In this document: positions 1-9,524 of the stretch, piece by piece
Position numbering within the stretch: position 1 is the first letter of the stretch
How the letters are laid out: each line of letters begins with the position of its first letter
NCBI RefSeq assembly: GCF_013346665.1
Contig: NZ_JABVBB010000023.1
Span: 1-62,484 of the forward strand
DNA from: Sulfitobacter maritimus
Lineage (GTDB): Bacteria > Pseudomonadota > Alphaproteobacteria > Rhodobacterales > Rhodobacteraceae
Reading direction: 5' to 3'
Length of the DNA stretch: 62,484 nt
Made by a program: the position numbers and the translations under genes
The notes under the pieces: generated by a model
Told to the model about the DNA's origin: nothing
Databases searched by the model: none
The model's input: only the letters and a program-made list of their open reading frames with translations

Positions 1-52
1 GGGATCGTCAAGTTGTTGTCCGGGATCGAAAGTGGGGGTGCGCTACCTTCTG

Positions 53-763
53 TCACGCGGCCATGCTTTTCGCACAGTGGTTCCAGCGCTCGAACGCGGC
101 GGCGAGGCTCTGACGGTATCTGGAGGCGGTCAACTTGTGACGGCGAGGGCGGAACAGGTTGGCGGTTTCATCGTGGGCGCAGAGGAACCTTTGCGCCTGC
201 CTTGCCGATTTGAAACGGCCCTGGATTTTCTCGCGCTTTCGCGTGGGTCTGTGCGATCCCTCAATACGATTGTTCAGTCCCTTGTGCGCCCGGTGATCCA
301 CGTTCAGCCCGAGCTGCCGCAGGGCCGCGCCGTAGCTGCGCAGCTTGTCCGTCACGATGACGCGGGGCTCTCCCCAGCGGGCGATCAGCCGTGAAATGAA
401 ACGCTTCGCCGCCCGCGCATTGCGGCGCGTTTGCACGAGGATGTCGAGAACTTCGCCGTTGCTGTCCACGGCGCGCCACAGCCAGTGTCGCACGCCGTTG
501 ATCATAATCACCACCTCGTCCAAGTGCCATTTGTCGGTGGGCCGCGGGCGCGTAGCGCGGACCCGTTTAGCGATCTGCGGCCCGAATTTCCCCACCCATG
601 CCCGGATCGCCTCATAGCTCACCACGATACCGCGCTCGGCCAGCAGATCCTCGACATCACGCAGGCTAAGCGAGAAGCGATAATACGCCCAGACCGCGTA
701 GGAAATGATGGAGCGTGGAAAGCGGTGGCCTTTCAGGCGCGGTGCCGAAATCTGACTGATCAT
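53..763 (-). CDS. IS6-family DDE transposase
   Basis: This 236-residue protein catalyses transposition of the surrounding element. The N-terminal part carries the IS6-type region FPRSIISYAVWAYYRFSLSL. The catalytic core shows WHLDEVVI (first Asp), VTDKLRSY (second Asp) and NRIEGSHRPTRKREK (Glu, followed by the basic residues usual for IS6). Length is normal for the family (about 230-240 residues) and the frame is intact, so the element may be active. A diverged, truncated relative lies at 16541-16937. The start at 763 gives the expected short N-terminus. Confidence 0.92.
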   Translation of the reverse strand: MISQISAPRLKGHRFPRSIISYAVWAYYRFSLSLRDVEDLLAERGIVVSYEAIRAWVGKFGPQIAKRVRATRPRPTDKWHLDEVVIMINGVRHWLWRAVDSNGEVLDILVQTRRNARAAKRFISRLIARWGEPRVIVTDKLRSYGAALRQLGLNVDHRAHKGLNNRIEGSHRPTRKREKIQGRFKSARQAQRFLCAHDETANLFRPRRHKLTASRYRQSLAAAFERWNHCAKSMAA

Positions 764-781
764 CGCACGGAGCTACATAAC

Positions 782-797
782 TGCCCTCCGGAGGGCA
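782..797. repeat. 16-bp perfect palindrome at the IS6 right end
   Basis: TGCCCTCCGGAGGGCA is a perfect palindrome just upstream of the transposase start and partly inside the right inverted repeat (794-813). It would form a short GC-rich hairpin in RNA read in from outside the element. A role in limiting read-through into the transposase is possible but is inference. Confidence 0.6.
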
Positions 798-850
798 ATA
801 ACTTGACGATCCCATTGGGTGTGTTATAATTTCCCGATCCTTCACACCCA

Positions 851-2188
851 TCAACGTCCCAAGTAAGCTGGCAGCCAGATCGCGATCCCAGGGAAGATAA
901 TGATCAATGCCAGCGCCAGAACCTGAAGACCGACAAACGGCATCACACCACGATAGATTGTCGTGATCGGAATGTCGGGTGCAATTCCGCGCAAATAAAA
1001 CAGGGCGTAACCGAATGGCGGAGTTAGGAAAGACGTTTGCAAGTTCACGGCCAACGCGATTGCAAACCATGCCAGCGCGGCATCTTTCTCAAGCCCAAAA
1101 TCCAGCCCAAGGATCACGGGAGCCACAATAGGGACCACCACAAGCGTAATCTCGACCCACTCCAGAAAGAAGCCGAGAATGAACACCACGCCCATAATCA
1201 GCAAGAACGAGGCATACGGAGTGATCCCTTCTAGCAGGAACAAATCAAGAATCATCTTATCCCCGCCGAGCTTGCGGAAGATTAAGCTAAAGATGGTGGC
1301 CCCAATCATAACGAAAATAATCATGGCTGTAGTGCGGGTCGTGTCCGACAACGCCCGCCCCAATGTCGTGATATCCAATCGCCGCGAGATTAGCGCGAGG
1401 AACATGGCACCCGCGGCCCCGATCGCGGCACTTTCTGTCGGCGTCGCGATGCCTGCTACTATCGTGCCCAGAACTGACAGGATGAGAATGATCGGCAACA
1501 TCAGGTCAAAGACAAGTCGTAACGCAAGTTCACCTAAGTGGGATGCTGGTTCTTGCGCGATGGGCGGCATGCGCTCGGGTTGGCGCCAGACGACAAAAGC
1601 AAGATATGCCACGTAAAGCACAGCAAGCAGGAGCCCAGGACCCACAGCACCGATGAAAAGACTACCGACGGAAATACCCAACTGATCACCAAGAATGATC
1701 AACATAACCGAAGGCGGGATAAGTATGCCCAGTGTACCACTGGCCGCGATCAGCCCCGTAGAAATCTTTGCATCATAGCCGTTGGCCAACATAGGCGGCA
1801 GCGCCATCATCCCCATCAGCACCACCGATGCGCCAATGATGCCTGTCGATGCCGCCATGATCACGCCGATTAATGCCACCGCAAAAGCATATCCTCCCGG
1901 CAGCGTACGAAACAGTGTCGCAAGCGACCGCAATAGCCGTTCCGCCACGCCCGATCGTTCCAGCATCAGCCCCATGAACACAAACAGCGGAATCGCAATC
2001 AGCAACCAATTGGTCAGAACACCCGAGAATATTCGCTGCACGCCCAACGATAAAAACAGGATGGGCACGTCGGCGATCACGGAAAATAGAATACCTACAC
2101 CCGCCAGAACGAAAGCCACTGGATAGCCAGAAAAGATGCCGGCCATCAACGCCAGCAGCATTGCGAGCGGCCAAATGAAATCACTCAT
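851..2188 (-). CDS. dctM: TRAP transporter large permease subunit (DctM family)
   Basis: This 445-residue, very hydrophobic protein is the ion-coupled transport subunit of a tripartite ATP-independent periplasmic transporter in the inner membrane. It begins MSDFIWPLAMLLALMAGIF and continues through many membrane segments with the glycine-rich DctM loops (for example GFFLEWVEITLVVVPIVAPV). The open frame extends further upstream, but the ATG at 2188 is preferred because it overlaps the dctQ stop by four bases (ATGA), the usual coupling, and gives the normal DctM N-terminus. It is the last gene of dctP-dctQ-dctM, and the IS6 element sits directly behind it. Confidence 0.93.
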   Translation of the reverse strand: MSDFIWPLAMLLALMAGIFSGYPVAFVLAGVGILFSVIADVPILFLSLGVQRIFSGVLTNWLLIAIPLFVFMGLMLERSGVAERLLRSLATLFRTLPGGYAFAVALIGVIMAASTGIIGASVVLMGMMALPPMLANGYDAKISTGLIAASGTLGILIPPSVMLIILGDQLGISVGSLFIGAVGPGLLLAVLYVAYLAFVVWRQPERMPPIAQEPASHLGELALRLVFDLMLPIILILSVLGTIVAGIATPTESAAIGAAGAMFLALISRRLDITTLGRALSDTTRTTAMIIFVMIGATIFSLIFRKLGGDKMILDLFLLEGITPYASFLLIMGVVFILGFFLEWVEITLVVVPIVAPVILGLDFGLEKDAALAWFAIALAVNLQTSFLTPPFGYALFYLRGIAPDIPITTIYRGVMPFVGLQVLALALIIIFPGIAIWLPAYLGR

Positions 2189-2754
2189 GTAGGTGTCTCG
2201 CTTTCTGAGAGGGTGCCATGCACCAGGCGCAGTATTGTTTGAATGGCTCGCGCAAGTGCGGCCAACCCAAGCAGGGCAAAGCCAGCGGGCACGCAGGCCT
2301 TTATAAACCAACGATCCTGTAATCCGCCATAATTGCTGCCTTCGCCCGAACTGAATGCCGCCAACGCAAACTTTTGCCCGAACCATAATATGATCAGACA
2401 GAACGGCAAAACCAGTAGAAGGTCCCCAAGTATCTGGATGATCGCCCGGCTTCGAGGCGATATGCTGGCTGAAACGAAATCTACAGACACGTGGGCATTA
2501 TCGCGAAACGCGTACGAGCCCCCCGCAAGCACTAATATTGCAAAGATATGCCATTGCAGGTCAATCAGCGTATTGACGGTTATTCCGTTTCCCAAAAGAA
2601 ACAGATCCGCGTCCCAAGTCACAAAACTATTACGCCCTGTTTGTCCGGCCCACACGGCCGCGCAGACAAACAGGATGAGCGGCAACAACAACCACCCGAC
2701 CACGCGGCCCGGCAAAACGCACAGGTCGATCACACAGCTCAGAAATCTGTCCAA
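2185..2754 (-). CDS. dctQ: TRAP transporter small permease subunit (DctQ family)
   Basis: A 189-residue membrane protein of four predicted helices, the small subunit that pairs with DctM. Typical DctQ features include an early helix (LPLILFVCAAVWAG), a conserved tryptophan region (LQWHIFAILVLAGGSYAFRD) and HVSVDFVS before the third helix. The start appears to be TTG at 2754, with an AGGGG ribosome-binding site about nine bases upstream; no in-frame ATG gives a better N-terminus. It is translationally coupled to dctM by an ATGA overlap and lies about 70 bases behind dctP. Confidence 0.9.
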   Translation of the reverse strand: MDRFLSCVIDLCVLPGRVVGWLLLPLILFVCAAVWAGQTGRNSFVTWDADLFLLGNGITVNTLIDLQWHIFAILVLAGGSYAFRDNAHVSVDFVSASISPRSRAIIQILGDLLLVLPFCLIILWFGQKFALAAFSSGEGSNYGGLQDRWFIKACVPAGFALLGLAALARAIQTILRLVHGTLSESETPT

Positions 2755-2825
2755 ATCACAATGCCCCTAAAAACGATGCGCCGTGGCGACGGTACTTTGC
2801 CGCCACGGCATGTTTCAGAACTGCC

Positions 2826-3854
2826 TTATCGGGGCAATGTCTGCAAGTCGCTCCAGCGGCCCACGCGTTCCACGTAGGCTGTCAGCGATTCATAGGCTTC
2901 CTTAAAAATGGGATCTTTGGCCGCCTCTCCCTGCATCACTTCGTTGGCCGCATCCTTCATCGCCAGCAGCACCTCGTCAGGAAAACGCTTGACCGACACG
3001 CCTGCTGCCTCAATTTCCTCGATTGCAGTGATCTGCTGGTTCAGCTGGTCGCCCAAGTTGTCGACGATGTTGGATTTGCAGGCCTCGACCATAATATTCT
3101 GATGCTGTTCTGACAGGTCGTTCCAGACATCTTGATTGATGATGATGCTGTCCCAGCTAGAGGGTTGATGCCATCCAGGAAAATAATAGGTCTTGGCGAT
3201 TTCTTGAAAACCGAAATTCTTGTCCAACTGCGGCGCCGAGAATTCTGCCGCGTCGATCCGCCCCGTTTCAAGCGACACATAGATTTCGCCCGCAGGCACA
3301 AGCTGTGTGTTCGCGCCCAGTTTTGCCAACGCCTGACCACCTAGACCGGCGATCCGCATATTCAATCCCTTGAGATCGTCGACGGTGTTTATTTCAGTAT
3401 TGAACCATCCGCCCGCTTCAGGAACGACAAGGTGGCAGGGGATGATCTTGACGTTGTGCGGGTCATAGGCTTTTTGGATGATTTCGAGACCACCTCCTTC
3501 GAACATCCACGCCAGTGCGATGTCGGGCGATGGGCCGAATGGCATTGAGCCGACCAGGTTGGCGACCGGGATTTGTCCGGCCCAATAGCCGATCCAGTCA
3601 AAACCCATCGGGATCGCACCCGTGCTGACCGCACCGAAAACCTCGAAGGGCGGTACAAAATCGCCAGAGCCGTGAACTGTCACGTCGACCTCGCCGCCGG
3701 TCATCCTGCGGACCTTATCGGCCCAGTTCACCGGGCTTGGCCCGATTGACGGTACGTTCAGACCAAACACGCTTTGCAGGTCATAGGTATCAGCGGACGC
3801 GGCACTGCCGAGCCCGACAGTGGCCGCAACGGCCATCAATACGAATTTATTCAT
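2826..3854 (-). CDS. dctP: TRAP transporter periplasmic solute-binding protein (DctP family)
   Basis: A 342-residue periplasmic binding protein that captures the substrate for DctQM. It starts with a Sec signal peptide (MNKFVLMAVAATVGLGSAASA). The conserved TRAP arginine that grips the substrate carboxylate lies in LNMRIAG (R167). The stretch PAGEIYVSLETGRIDAAEF and the later YYFPGWHQPSS resemble the 2-oxoacid/chloroaromatic branch (TakP/FcbT1-like), so an organic acid substrate is likely though unidentified. The start at 3854 is set by the signal peptide and a GGAGGAAAC ribosome-binding site; an upstream extension of the frame lacks both. First gene of the dctPQM operon. Confidence 0.92.
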   Translation of the reverse strand: MNKFVLMAVAATVGLGSAASADTYDLQSVFGLNVPSIGPSPVNWADKVRRMTGGEVDVTVHGSGDFVPPFEVFGAVSTGAIPMGFDWIGYWAGQIPVANLVGSMPFGPSPDIALAWMFEGGGLEIIQKAYDPHNVKIIPCHLVVPEAGGWFNTEINTVDDLKGLNMRIAGLGGQALAKLGANTQLVPAGEIYVSLETGRIDAAEFSAPQLDKNFGFQEIAKTYYFPGWHQPSSWDSIIINQDVWNDLSEQHQNIMVEACKSNIVDNLGDQLNQQITAIEEIEAAGVSVKRFPDEVLLAMKDAANEVMQGEAAKDPIFKEAYESLTAYVERVGRWSDLQTLPR

Positions 3855-4017
3855 AGTTTCCTCCCAGTCGCGGGACGCAGCCCACACGATAATTTGGCAC
3901 GCCAGACCCTCCAATTCTAGTCGGACGTATCGAGCCACCAATGCGACTTGCGCCTTGGTAACGCCCTAAGTATTAGATATATGTGAATGCGTTTGCAATA
4001 TGCGAAAGAGAGAAGTG
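3855..4017. promoter_or_regulatory. Divergent promoter region, dctP and SDR operons
   Basis: These 163 bases separate the divergent dctP and SDR genes and should carry both promoters. The AT-rich part around 3970-4010 contains an imperfect dyad, TTTGCAATATGCGAAA, which could be the operator for the IclR regulator encoded at 7386-8186. The dyad is weak, so only the location is secure. Confidence 0.4.
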
Positions 4018-4770
4018 ATGTTTAACCTTCAAGGAAAAGTCGCCGTGATCACCGGCGCAGGCCAAGGCAACGGTGCTGCAATTGCCGCCGGGCTCGCTGC
4101 AGCAGGCGCGAAGGTGGCAATGGCGGATATCAACAAGGAAACCGTTGAAAACACGCGCGAAAACATAACCGCGTCAGGTGGAATTGCACTGGCGGCGCAA
4201 TTGGATGTGACCGATATGGATGCCGTGTTTGCCTTTCGTGAAGCCGTGACGGAAACCTTTGGCGCAACTTCGATCCTTGTGAACAACGCAGGAGTTATCC
4301 GGCGCACGGACATCGATTCAAACACCTACGAATCGGATTGGGATGCCACGTTCGCTGTGAACGTCGGCGGTCCGCGCAACATGGTGCGCGCATTTCGCGA
4401 AGACCTGAAATCACAGCAAGGGGTAATCATTAATCTCGCGTCTATTATGTCGTTGGTGGCCGGACCTGCCCTGACTGCCTATGCAGCCAGCAAGGGCGCA
4501 GTTGCACAATTCACCAAGGCACTTGCGCAGGATATGGCGCCCTACGGTGTCCGTGTGAACGCAATCCTGCCTGGGGTCATCGCCACCCCGATGACCGAAG
4601 TCACACGCCAATCGCCCGAAGCGATCGCCCGCTTCATGGCCCACACACCGCTGCGCCGTGTCGGTCAACCCGAAGAACTGGTGGGTCCTGTGCTGTTCCT
4701 CAGTTCGAACGCGGCAAGCTATGTGACCGGCGCGCTGCTGCCAGTTGATGGCGGTTATCTATCCAATTGA
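4018..4770 (+). CDS. SDR family NAD(P)-dependent oxidoreductase
   Basis: A 250-residue classical short-chain dehydrogenase. The cofactor motif TGAGQGNG is at 12-19, NNAG at 89-92, and the catalytic residues are S142, Y155 and K159 (YAASK). D37 at the end of the second strand (MADIN) suggests a preference for NAD(H). The ATG at 4018 is chosen over the one at 4000 because GAGAAG stands at the right distance and the protein then begins at the normal Rossmann strand. It is followed 32 bases later by the flavoprotein gene, so the pair probably performs successive oxidations of a compound imported by the divergent TRAP system. The substrate cannot be read from sequence. Confidence 0.9.
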   Translation: MFNLQGKVAVITGAGQGNGAAIAAGLAAAGAKVAMADINKETVENTRENITASGGIALAAQLDVTDMDAVFAFREAVTETFGATSILVNNAGVIRRTDIDSNTYESDWDATFAVNVGGPRNMVRAFREDLKSQQGVIINLASIMSLVAGPALTAYAASKGAVAQFTKALAQDMAPYGVRVNAILPGVIATPMTEVTRQSPEAIARFMAHTPLRRVGQPEELVGPVLFLSSNAASYVTGALLPVDGGYLSN

Positions 4771-4802
4771 ACCAACAAATAACAAATTGAGGAGGAGGCG
4801 AC

Positions 4803-6509
4803 ATGGAACGCCAGATATATGAATGTGATGTGCTGGTTGTCGGTTCTGGCGCCGGGGGCCTTTCCAGCGCCGTGAGCGCCGCCCACCGTGGGCTGAAAGC
4901 TCTAGTTGTCGAAAAAGAGCCTGTTTTTGGCGGCACTACCGCCCGTTCCGGTGGCTGGATGTGGGTACCCAACAATGCCCCTGGCAAACGCGCGGGCGTT
5001 GAAGACAGTTTAGAGAAAGCTCGCACATACCTCAGGCACGAGGCAGGCGAACACTACGACGCTCCTCGCGTCGAGGCATTCCTTGAGGCCGGCCCCAAGG
5101 CCGTCGAATTCTTTGAAAAAGAAACATCTTTGCAATTTGATCTTGGCCCCACCTTTGCAGATTATCACCCTGACGCCCCCGGCGGTCTCGACGGTGGCCG
5201 TTCGATCGTCGCGCGCCCCTTCGATGGAAGCAATTTGGGTAAGGAGATCAAACGTCTACGCCCGCCGCTGGCTGAAATTACATTCCTCGGCATGATGATC
5301 GGCACAGGCAAGGAGTTGCTGCATTTTTTCAATGTTACGCGCTCGCCAATCTCGGCCTTTTACGTCGGTAAACTGTTCTTGAAATTCTTGCGCGACATGG
5401 CTTTTCACGGGCGTCCCATGCGCCTGATGAACGGCAACGCCCTGGCGGCACGACTGGCCAAATCCTGCATAGACAAGGGTGTTCCGATCTGGACTCGGGC
5501 GGCGGTCAAGGAACTGATCCGGGACGACACGGGCCGCGTGACCGGGGCAATGGTACAGACGGCCAAAGGGATGGTCGAAGTGCGCGCAGCCAAAGGCGTT
5601 GTGATGGCGGCGGGCGGCTTCCCACAAGACATCGCCCGCCGTGCGAAATTGTTCGACCATGCCCCCAGCGGCAATGAACATGCCTCCCCTGCCCCTCCCG
5701 GCAACACGGGCGACGGATTGCGCCTGGGGCAGGCGATTGGCGCATCTGTAGACGACAGTCTCCCAAATGCTGCCGCGTGGGTCCCGATTTCGCGCCCTGT
5801 ACGCAAAGACGGCACCCTTGGAACGTTTCCCCATTTCGTGGACCGCTCAAAACCTGGAGTGATTGCAGTGACTCGTTCAGGCCGCCGTTTTTGCAACGAG
5901 TCCGACAGCTACCACGACTTTGGACAGTCCATGGTGGCCCGCTGCAGAGAAGAGGGTGGCGAGATATGTTCCTACTTCGTGGTCGATCATCGCACCTTGC
6001 GTAAATACGGGTTGGGCTATGTCAAACCCTACCCTGTGCCGTACAAGCAGCACATTCAGAACGGCTACCTCCTTAAGGGTGACACTCTACGTGATTTGGC
6101 ATCTGGAATCGGGGCCGACCCCGAAATGTTTGAAAAAACGGTGACTGAATTCAACGTTCACGCGCGCAAGGGTGAAGATCCTGAGTTCCACAAAGGGTCA
6201 ACTTCGTACAACCGCTCACTAGGAGACCCAGAACACAAGCCAAACCCCTGTGTCGGTCCGATAGAAAATGGCCCGTTTTACGCGGTTAAACTGGTCATGG
6301 GCGATCTGGGCACCTTTGCGGGGCTGAAGTGTAACGAATACGCGCAAGTACTCGACAACGAAAGCAAGCCCATCGACGGTCTTTATGCTGCAGGCAACGA
6401 CGCCGCGAGTATCATGGGAGGCAACTATCCGGGTGGGGGCATCACCCTTGGGCCCGCCATTACCTTTGGCTACATCGCGGCACGTCACATGTCCGGCGCC
6501 AACGGGTGA
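4803..6509 (+). CDS. FAD-dependent dehydrogenase, 3-ketosteroid delta1-dehydrogenase / fumarate reductase flavoprotein type
   Basis: A 568-residue flavoprotein. The FAD-binding GSGAGG lies at 14-19 in the first beta-alpha-beta unit, followed by VVEKEPVFGGTTARSGG, and the C-terminal FAD-contact stretch NYPGGGITLGPAITFGYIAARH closes the fold. Length and motif order match the KstD-like branch of the succinate dehydrogenase/fumarate reductase flavoprotein family, whose members introduce or reduce double bonds next to carbonyl groups. The steroid activity itself is not implied. A good AGGAGG ribosome-binding site precedes the ATG. Its end overlaps the GTG start of the EamA gene by four bases. Confidence 0.88.
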   Translation: MERQIYECDVLVVGSGAGGLSSAVSAAHRGLKALVVEKEPVFGGTTARSGGWMWVPNNAPGKRAGVEDSLEKARTYLRHEAGEHYDAPRVEAFLEAGPKAVEFFEKETSLQFDLGPTFADYHPDAPGGLDGGRSIVARPFDGSNLGKEIKRLRPPLAEITFLGMMIGTGKELLHFFNVTRSPISAFYVGKLFLKFLRDMAFHGRPMRLMNGNALAARLAKSCIDKGVPIWTRAAVKELIRDDTGRVTGAMVQTAKGMVEVRAAKGVVMAAGGFPQDIARRAKLFDHAPSGNEHASPAPPGNTGDGLRLGQAIGASVDDSLPNAAAWVPISRPVRKDGTLGTFPHFVDRSKPGVIAVTRSGRRFCNESDSYHDFGQSMVARCREEGGEICSYFVVDHRTLRKYGLGYVKPYPVPYKQHIQNGYLLKGDTLRDLASGIGADPEMFEKTVTEFNVHARKGEDPEFHKGSTSYNRSLGDPEHKPNPCVGPIENGPFYAVKLVMGDLGTFAGLKCNEYAQVLDNESKPIDGLYAAGNDAASIMGGNYPGGGITLGPAITFGYIAARHMSGANG

Positions 6510-7432
6510 AATCATCATGCGGCGGTATCGCCTTTGGCCTTGCCGCCGTGCTAGCCTGGGCCATTTACAACGTTGGTGTCGCACTAGGGCACCAGCAGGG
6601 CTTCACCAGCGCCGATTTGACCTTGCTGCGTTATGCGGGCGGGGCTGCAGTGATGGTACCACTGCTCACACTATCCCGCGCCAACCCGTTCGCCCGAACG
6701 ACACCTTGGCGGGTGACCGTTCTATTTGTTCTGGCTGGGCCACCCTTTGCATGGGTCATCAACACCGGCTTTAGGCTGGCCCCCTTAAGCCACGCAGTTG
6801 TCATCAGCCCCGGCACTACCATGCTTGTTGCCAGCGCACTCACACGGCTGGCTGGAGGCGTGCCTATCCCGATGTACCGCAGTTTGGGCATGATGCTGTT
6901 AATGCTGGGCCTGTTAATCATCGCCTCAGATCAAAACAGTCCAAAGCAATCGGGCCTGGGCACGTGGGCCGGTGATCTTTGTTTTGTAGCTTCTGGGACG
7001 CTGTGGGGTGTTTTCACTTGGCTTATGTCCCATTGGAAGTTGGACGCCGTACGTACCACAGGACTTATCACAATTGTTTCGGCTACCGTTTATGTGCCGC
7101 TGTACGCACTGCTGTTTGATCCACCACAGATTGCAGCTTCGATGTGGCTGGAGCAATTTGCCTATCAGGGATTGTTAGGCGGCGCGCTAGCAGTGGTGTT
7201 CTTTGCAGTTTCGGTGAAGCGGCTAGGTGGCGGGGCCGCGGCGGTGTTTCCCGCGCTTGTGCCGCCCGTTGCGGTGCTTTGTGCCATCCCTATGACAGGA
7301 CAACTACCGAACCTGATTCAATTCGCCGGATTGTGCACCGCAACTGCAGGCTTGTTGCTCTCGCTGGATCTGCTTGGGGGCGCGTTCAGGCATCGCTTCC
7401 GTGGCCCAGATCGCGTGAAAGATCGCCCGTGA
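6506..7432 (+). CDS. EamA/DMT-family membrane transporter
   Basis: A 308-residue integral membrane protein with the ten-helix, two-repeat layout of EamA (drug/metabolite) transporters; the second repeat starts near GTWAGDLCFVASGTLWGVFTW. Translation starts at GTG (6506), overlapping the previous stop (GTGA), so it is coupled to the flavoprotein gene. It probably exports or exchanges a metabolite of this pathway; direction and substrate are unknown. Its last 47 bases overlap the 3' end of the convergent IclR gene. Confidence 0.87.
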   Translation: MKSSCGGIAFGLAAVLAWAIYNVGVALGHQQGFTSADLTLLRYAGGAAVMVPLLTLSRANPFARTTPWRVTVLFVLAGPPFAWVINTGFRLAPLSHAVVISPGTTMLVASALTRLAGGVPIPMYRSLGMMLLMLGLLIIASDQNSPKQSGLGTWAGDLCFVASGTLWGVFTWLMSHWKLDAVRTTGLITIVSATVYVPLYALLFDPPQIAASMWLEQFAYQGLLGGALAVVFFAVSVKRLGGGAAAVFPALVPPVAVLCAIPMTGQLPNLIQFAGLCTATAGLLLSLDLLGGAFRHRFRGPDRVKDRP

Positions 7433-8186
7433 ACGCCATCAGGCGCCGCACTGGCTCGCCGTCGGGGGATAAATCAATGTGCCCCGACGGGCCTATTACA
7501 GTCACAGCAAGCTGGATCGTTCCAGTGTGGTCAAATACCGGAGCAGCGATCGCAGACACACCCGGAATCGGCATGTCACGCGTCAGCGCGTATCCGTTCG
7601 ACTTGGCCTTGGCTGCTGCTGCAACATAGACATCTGCATCCACCTTGAAATAGGTACGGCGCTGAAATTCGGCATCCGACAGTTCGCGATCGACGACATC
7701 TTGGGTGATCGATTTGGGCAGAAAAGCCCCAAAGACTGCACCGGTTGCGGTGACAGTCATGTTATAGTTACCACCAACCTGAACATTCGCGTGAATACGG
7801 CCGTCAAATTCCTGCACATACGTAATCGTTGGACCATGCATGCCCCACACTGAAATTGACACCATTAGGCCAAGTTCATCTGAAAGAGTCCCGACGCGCG
7901 CGATCGTATCGCGGTAGGGGTTTTGGTTGCGCAACCGCGAAAGACCCAGATGCAAGGCAAACGGCCCAAGCTGGTATTGACCGCGCTCCGTCTGCTCAAC
8001 CATCTGCATTTCGCGGAAAGATACAAGGTATGGGTGTAACTGCGCGCCCGGAATATCCACCTGTTCCGCCAAATCCCGCAATTGCATTGGGCCTTTTGCA
8101 CGTGAGAGCGCCGTGAGAATTCGCCCGCCGGTTTCAATGGTCTGCACACCGCGAGGTCTGCTAACTTTAGTGTCATCTCTGGCCAT
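7386..8186 (-). CDS. IclR-family transcriptional regulator
   Basis: A 266-residue DNA-binding regulator. The N-terminal winged helix-turn-helix (about residues 14-75, including VQTIETGGRILTALSRAKGP and LAEQVDIPGAQLHPYLVSF) is followed by the IclR effector-binding domain (about 95-250, with LSRDMPIPGVSAIAAPVFDHTG-like sequence near residue 210). IclR proteins usually sense an aromatic or organic acid and control neighbouring catabolic genes. Here the natural targets are the TRAP transporter and the SDR/flavoprotein operon. The gene ends inside the 3' end of the EamA gene. Confidence 0.9.
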   Translation of the reverse strand: MARDDTKVSRPRGVQTIETGGRILTALSRAKGPMQLRDLAEQVDIPGAQLHPYLVSFREMQMVEQTERGQYQLGPFALHLGLSRLRNQNPYRDTIARVGTLSDELGLMVSISVWGMHGPTITYVQEFDGRIHANVQVGGNYNMTVTATGAVFGAFLPKSITQDVVDRELSDAEFQRRTYFKVDADVYVAAAAKAKSNGYALTRDMPIPGVSAIAAPVFDHTGTIQLAVTVIGPSGHIDLSPDGEPVRRLMAFTGDLSRDLGHGSDA

Positions 8187-8260
8187 AGCTCACGGACTTC
8201 AGTTCAAAATACGAGAATAATCGCAGCCAATATTAAAGTCGAGTGCGCAACGACTAACCT

Positions 8261-9474
8261 TCAGAAAATGCGGGCATGCTTCCTTATCTTTAGCGCGATT
8301 GACGCCATGCCGCGAGAACAGAACCACCTATCAGCCGTAGCTAGGAGCAGAACCCGCTCAAGCTTTTCGAACATCGATACATCCTCCCCTGCGTTCTCAA
8401 ACAGGTGCCCGTGAACATCCATAGCGAGCTTGGCAAGCATTGGGAAAAGGTCAATTCGGCTCACCATTGCGTCCACGCCGCCCACGGCATCTACGCCCCC
8501 CGCTAACGATCAGCGGAATGTGGTAAGAAGGTCTGTGCGCACTCGCCGGAAAGCTAGCGGCGCCATGTCCCCAGATTCCATTGTGACCCAGCGAGAAACC
8601 GTGATCTGCAGTGTAAATAACGATGGTATCTTGATCGAGGTCCAGCCGCTTAGGCACCGTCATGATCCGACCAACTCCATCGTCGATCAGGCTGACTTGG
8701 CTGAAGTAATTGCGCAGCGCTGGTACGTTGTTCGGCAACAGCAGCGGCCCCTTGAACTGGTCACGTACCCCGCCCTCTTGGACCCGAAGGCCGAAGCGGT
8801 CCAGCACTTCGCTGCTTAGCCCTTCTCGCGGGATAGAATGCATGTCAGCGTCATCGTAAAGCTCGGCGAATCCGTTATCGGCTCGCCCCTCAATGGCTGG
8901 CCAATGGCCGTAGGGCCCATTGTAGGGCACGAAAGCGAAGAAGGGATCCTCTTCGCCAGCACGATGCTCGAGGTATTCGACGGTCTTGTCGGTGACAATA
9001 TTCGACCGTGTGACCCTCAAAACGATAGCGTTCTTCCTGGTCGATGACCTCGTTGCCGTAGAAGCTGACGGTGTGACCATGCGGGAAGGTCACCCAATGG
9101 TCGAAGGCCAATTGCGGATCGAACGGCACACCCAGATGGAACTTGCCGATCAGAGCCGTGGCATAGCCAGCATCCTTCAGGAACCCCGGGATCGTGGTAA
9201 ATTCGTCTACCGCGCACCAACGCTGCGGCCAATGGTCCATAAGCCGATCGTCCAGCCAGTTGTGGATTCCGTGCTGGCTGGGCATGAGCCCGGTCAGGAC
9301 CGAAGCCCGACAGGGCGAGCACATCGCGTTAACACAATAGGCGTTGTCGAAACGCGCGCCGCCCTCGGCCAGACCGTTAATGTGCGGCGTGCGAACCTCG
9401 TCGTTCCCGTAACAGCCCAAAAGCTCGGCGGGCTGGTTGTCAGACATGATCAAGATGATGTTAGGGCGTTTCAT
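8261..9474 (-). pseudogene. Sulfatase (formylglycine type), broken by two frameshifts
   Basis: The N-terminal part from 9474 (MKRPNIILIMSDNQ) contains the metal-binding Asp-Asn and the sulfatase signature CSPCRAS, whose first Cys (C52) is the one converted to formylglycine. Near 9001 the reading shifts by one base into a frame that continues the fold (FFAFVPYNGPYGHWPA, YTADHGFSLGHNGIWGHG). At a run of six C (8496-8501) it shifts again into a third frame (SRIDLFPMLAKLA), then ends at 8261, shorter than a full sulfatase of about 450-500 residues. The active-site half is preserved but no single frame encodes the enzyme. Sequencing error at the homopolymer is possible for the second shift; two shifts plus a short C-terminus favour real decay. 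Confidence 0.82.
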
Positions 9475-9524
9475 GTTGTATCTCTTCCTCGGGGGCCGCG
9501 GGACGTTCACGCGCCTGGGCGATC

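Larger units (their letters stand above)
1..813 (-). mobile_element. IS6-family insertion sequence, apparently complete
   Basis: A compact element of about 0.8 kb holding a single transposase gene. Terminal inverted repeats are visible: the first 20 bases begin GGGATCGTCAAGTTGTTG, and the reverse complement of 794-813 begins GGGATCGTCAAGTTATTG, an 18/20 match. The left end is exactly the first base of the window, so the left flank and any target duplication cannot be seen. The right end lies 37 bases beyond the stop codon of the neighbouring TRAP permease gene, so that gene is not interrupted. One repeat-bound gene with a short DDE transposase fits the IS6 family. Confidence 0.9.
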
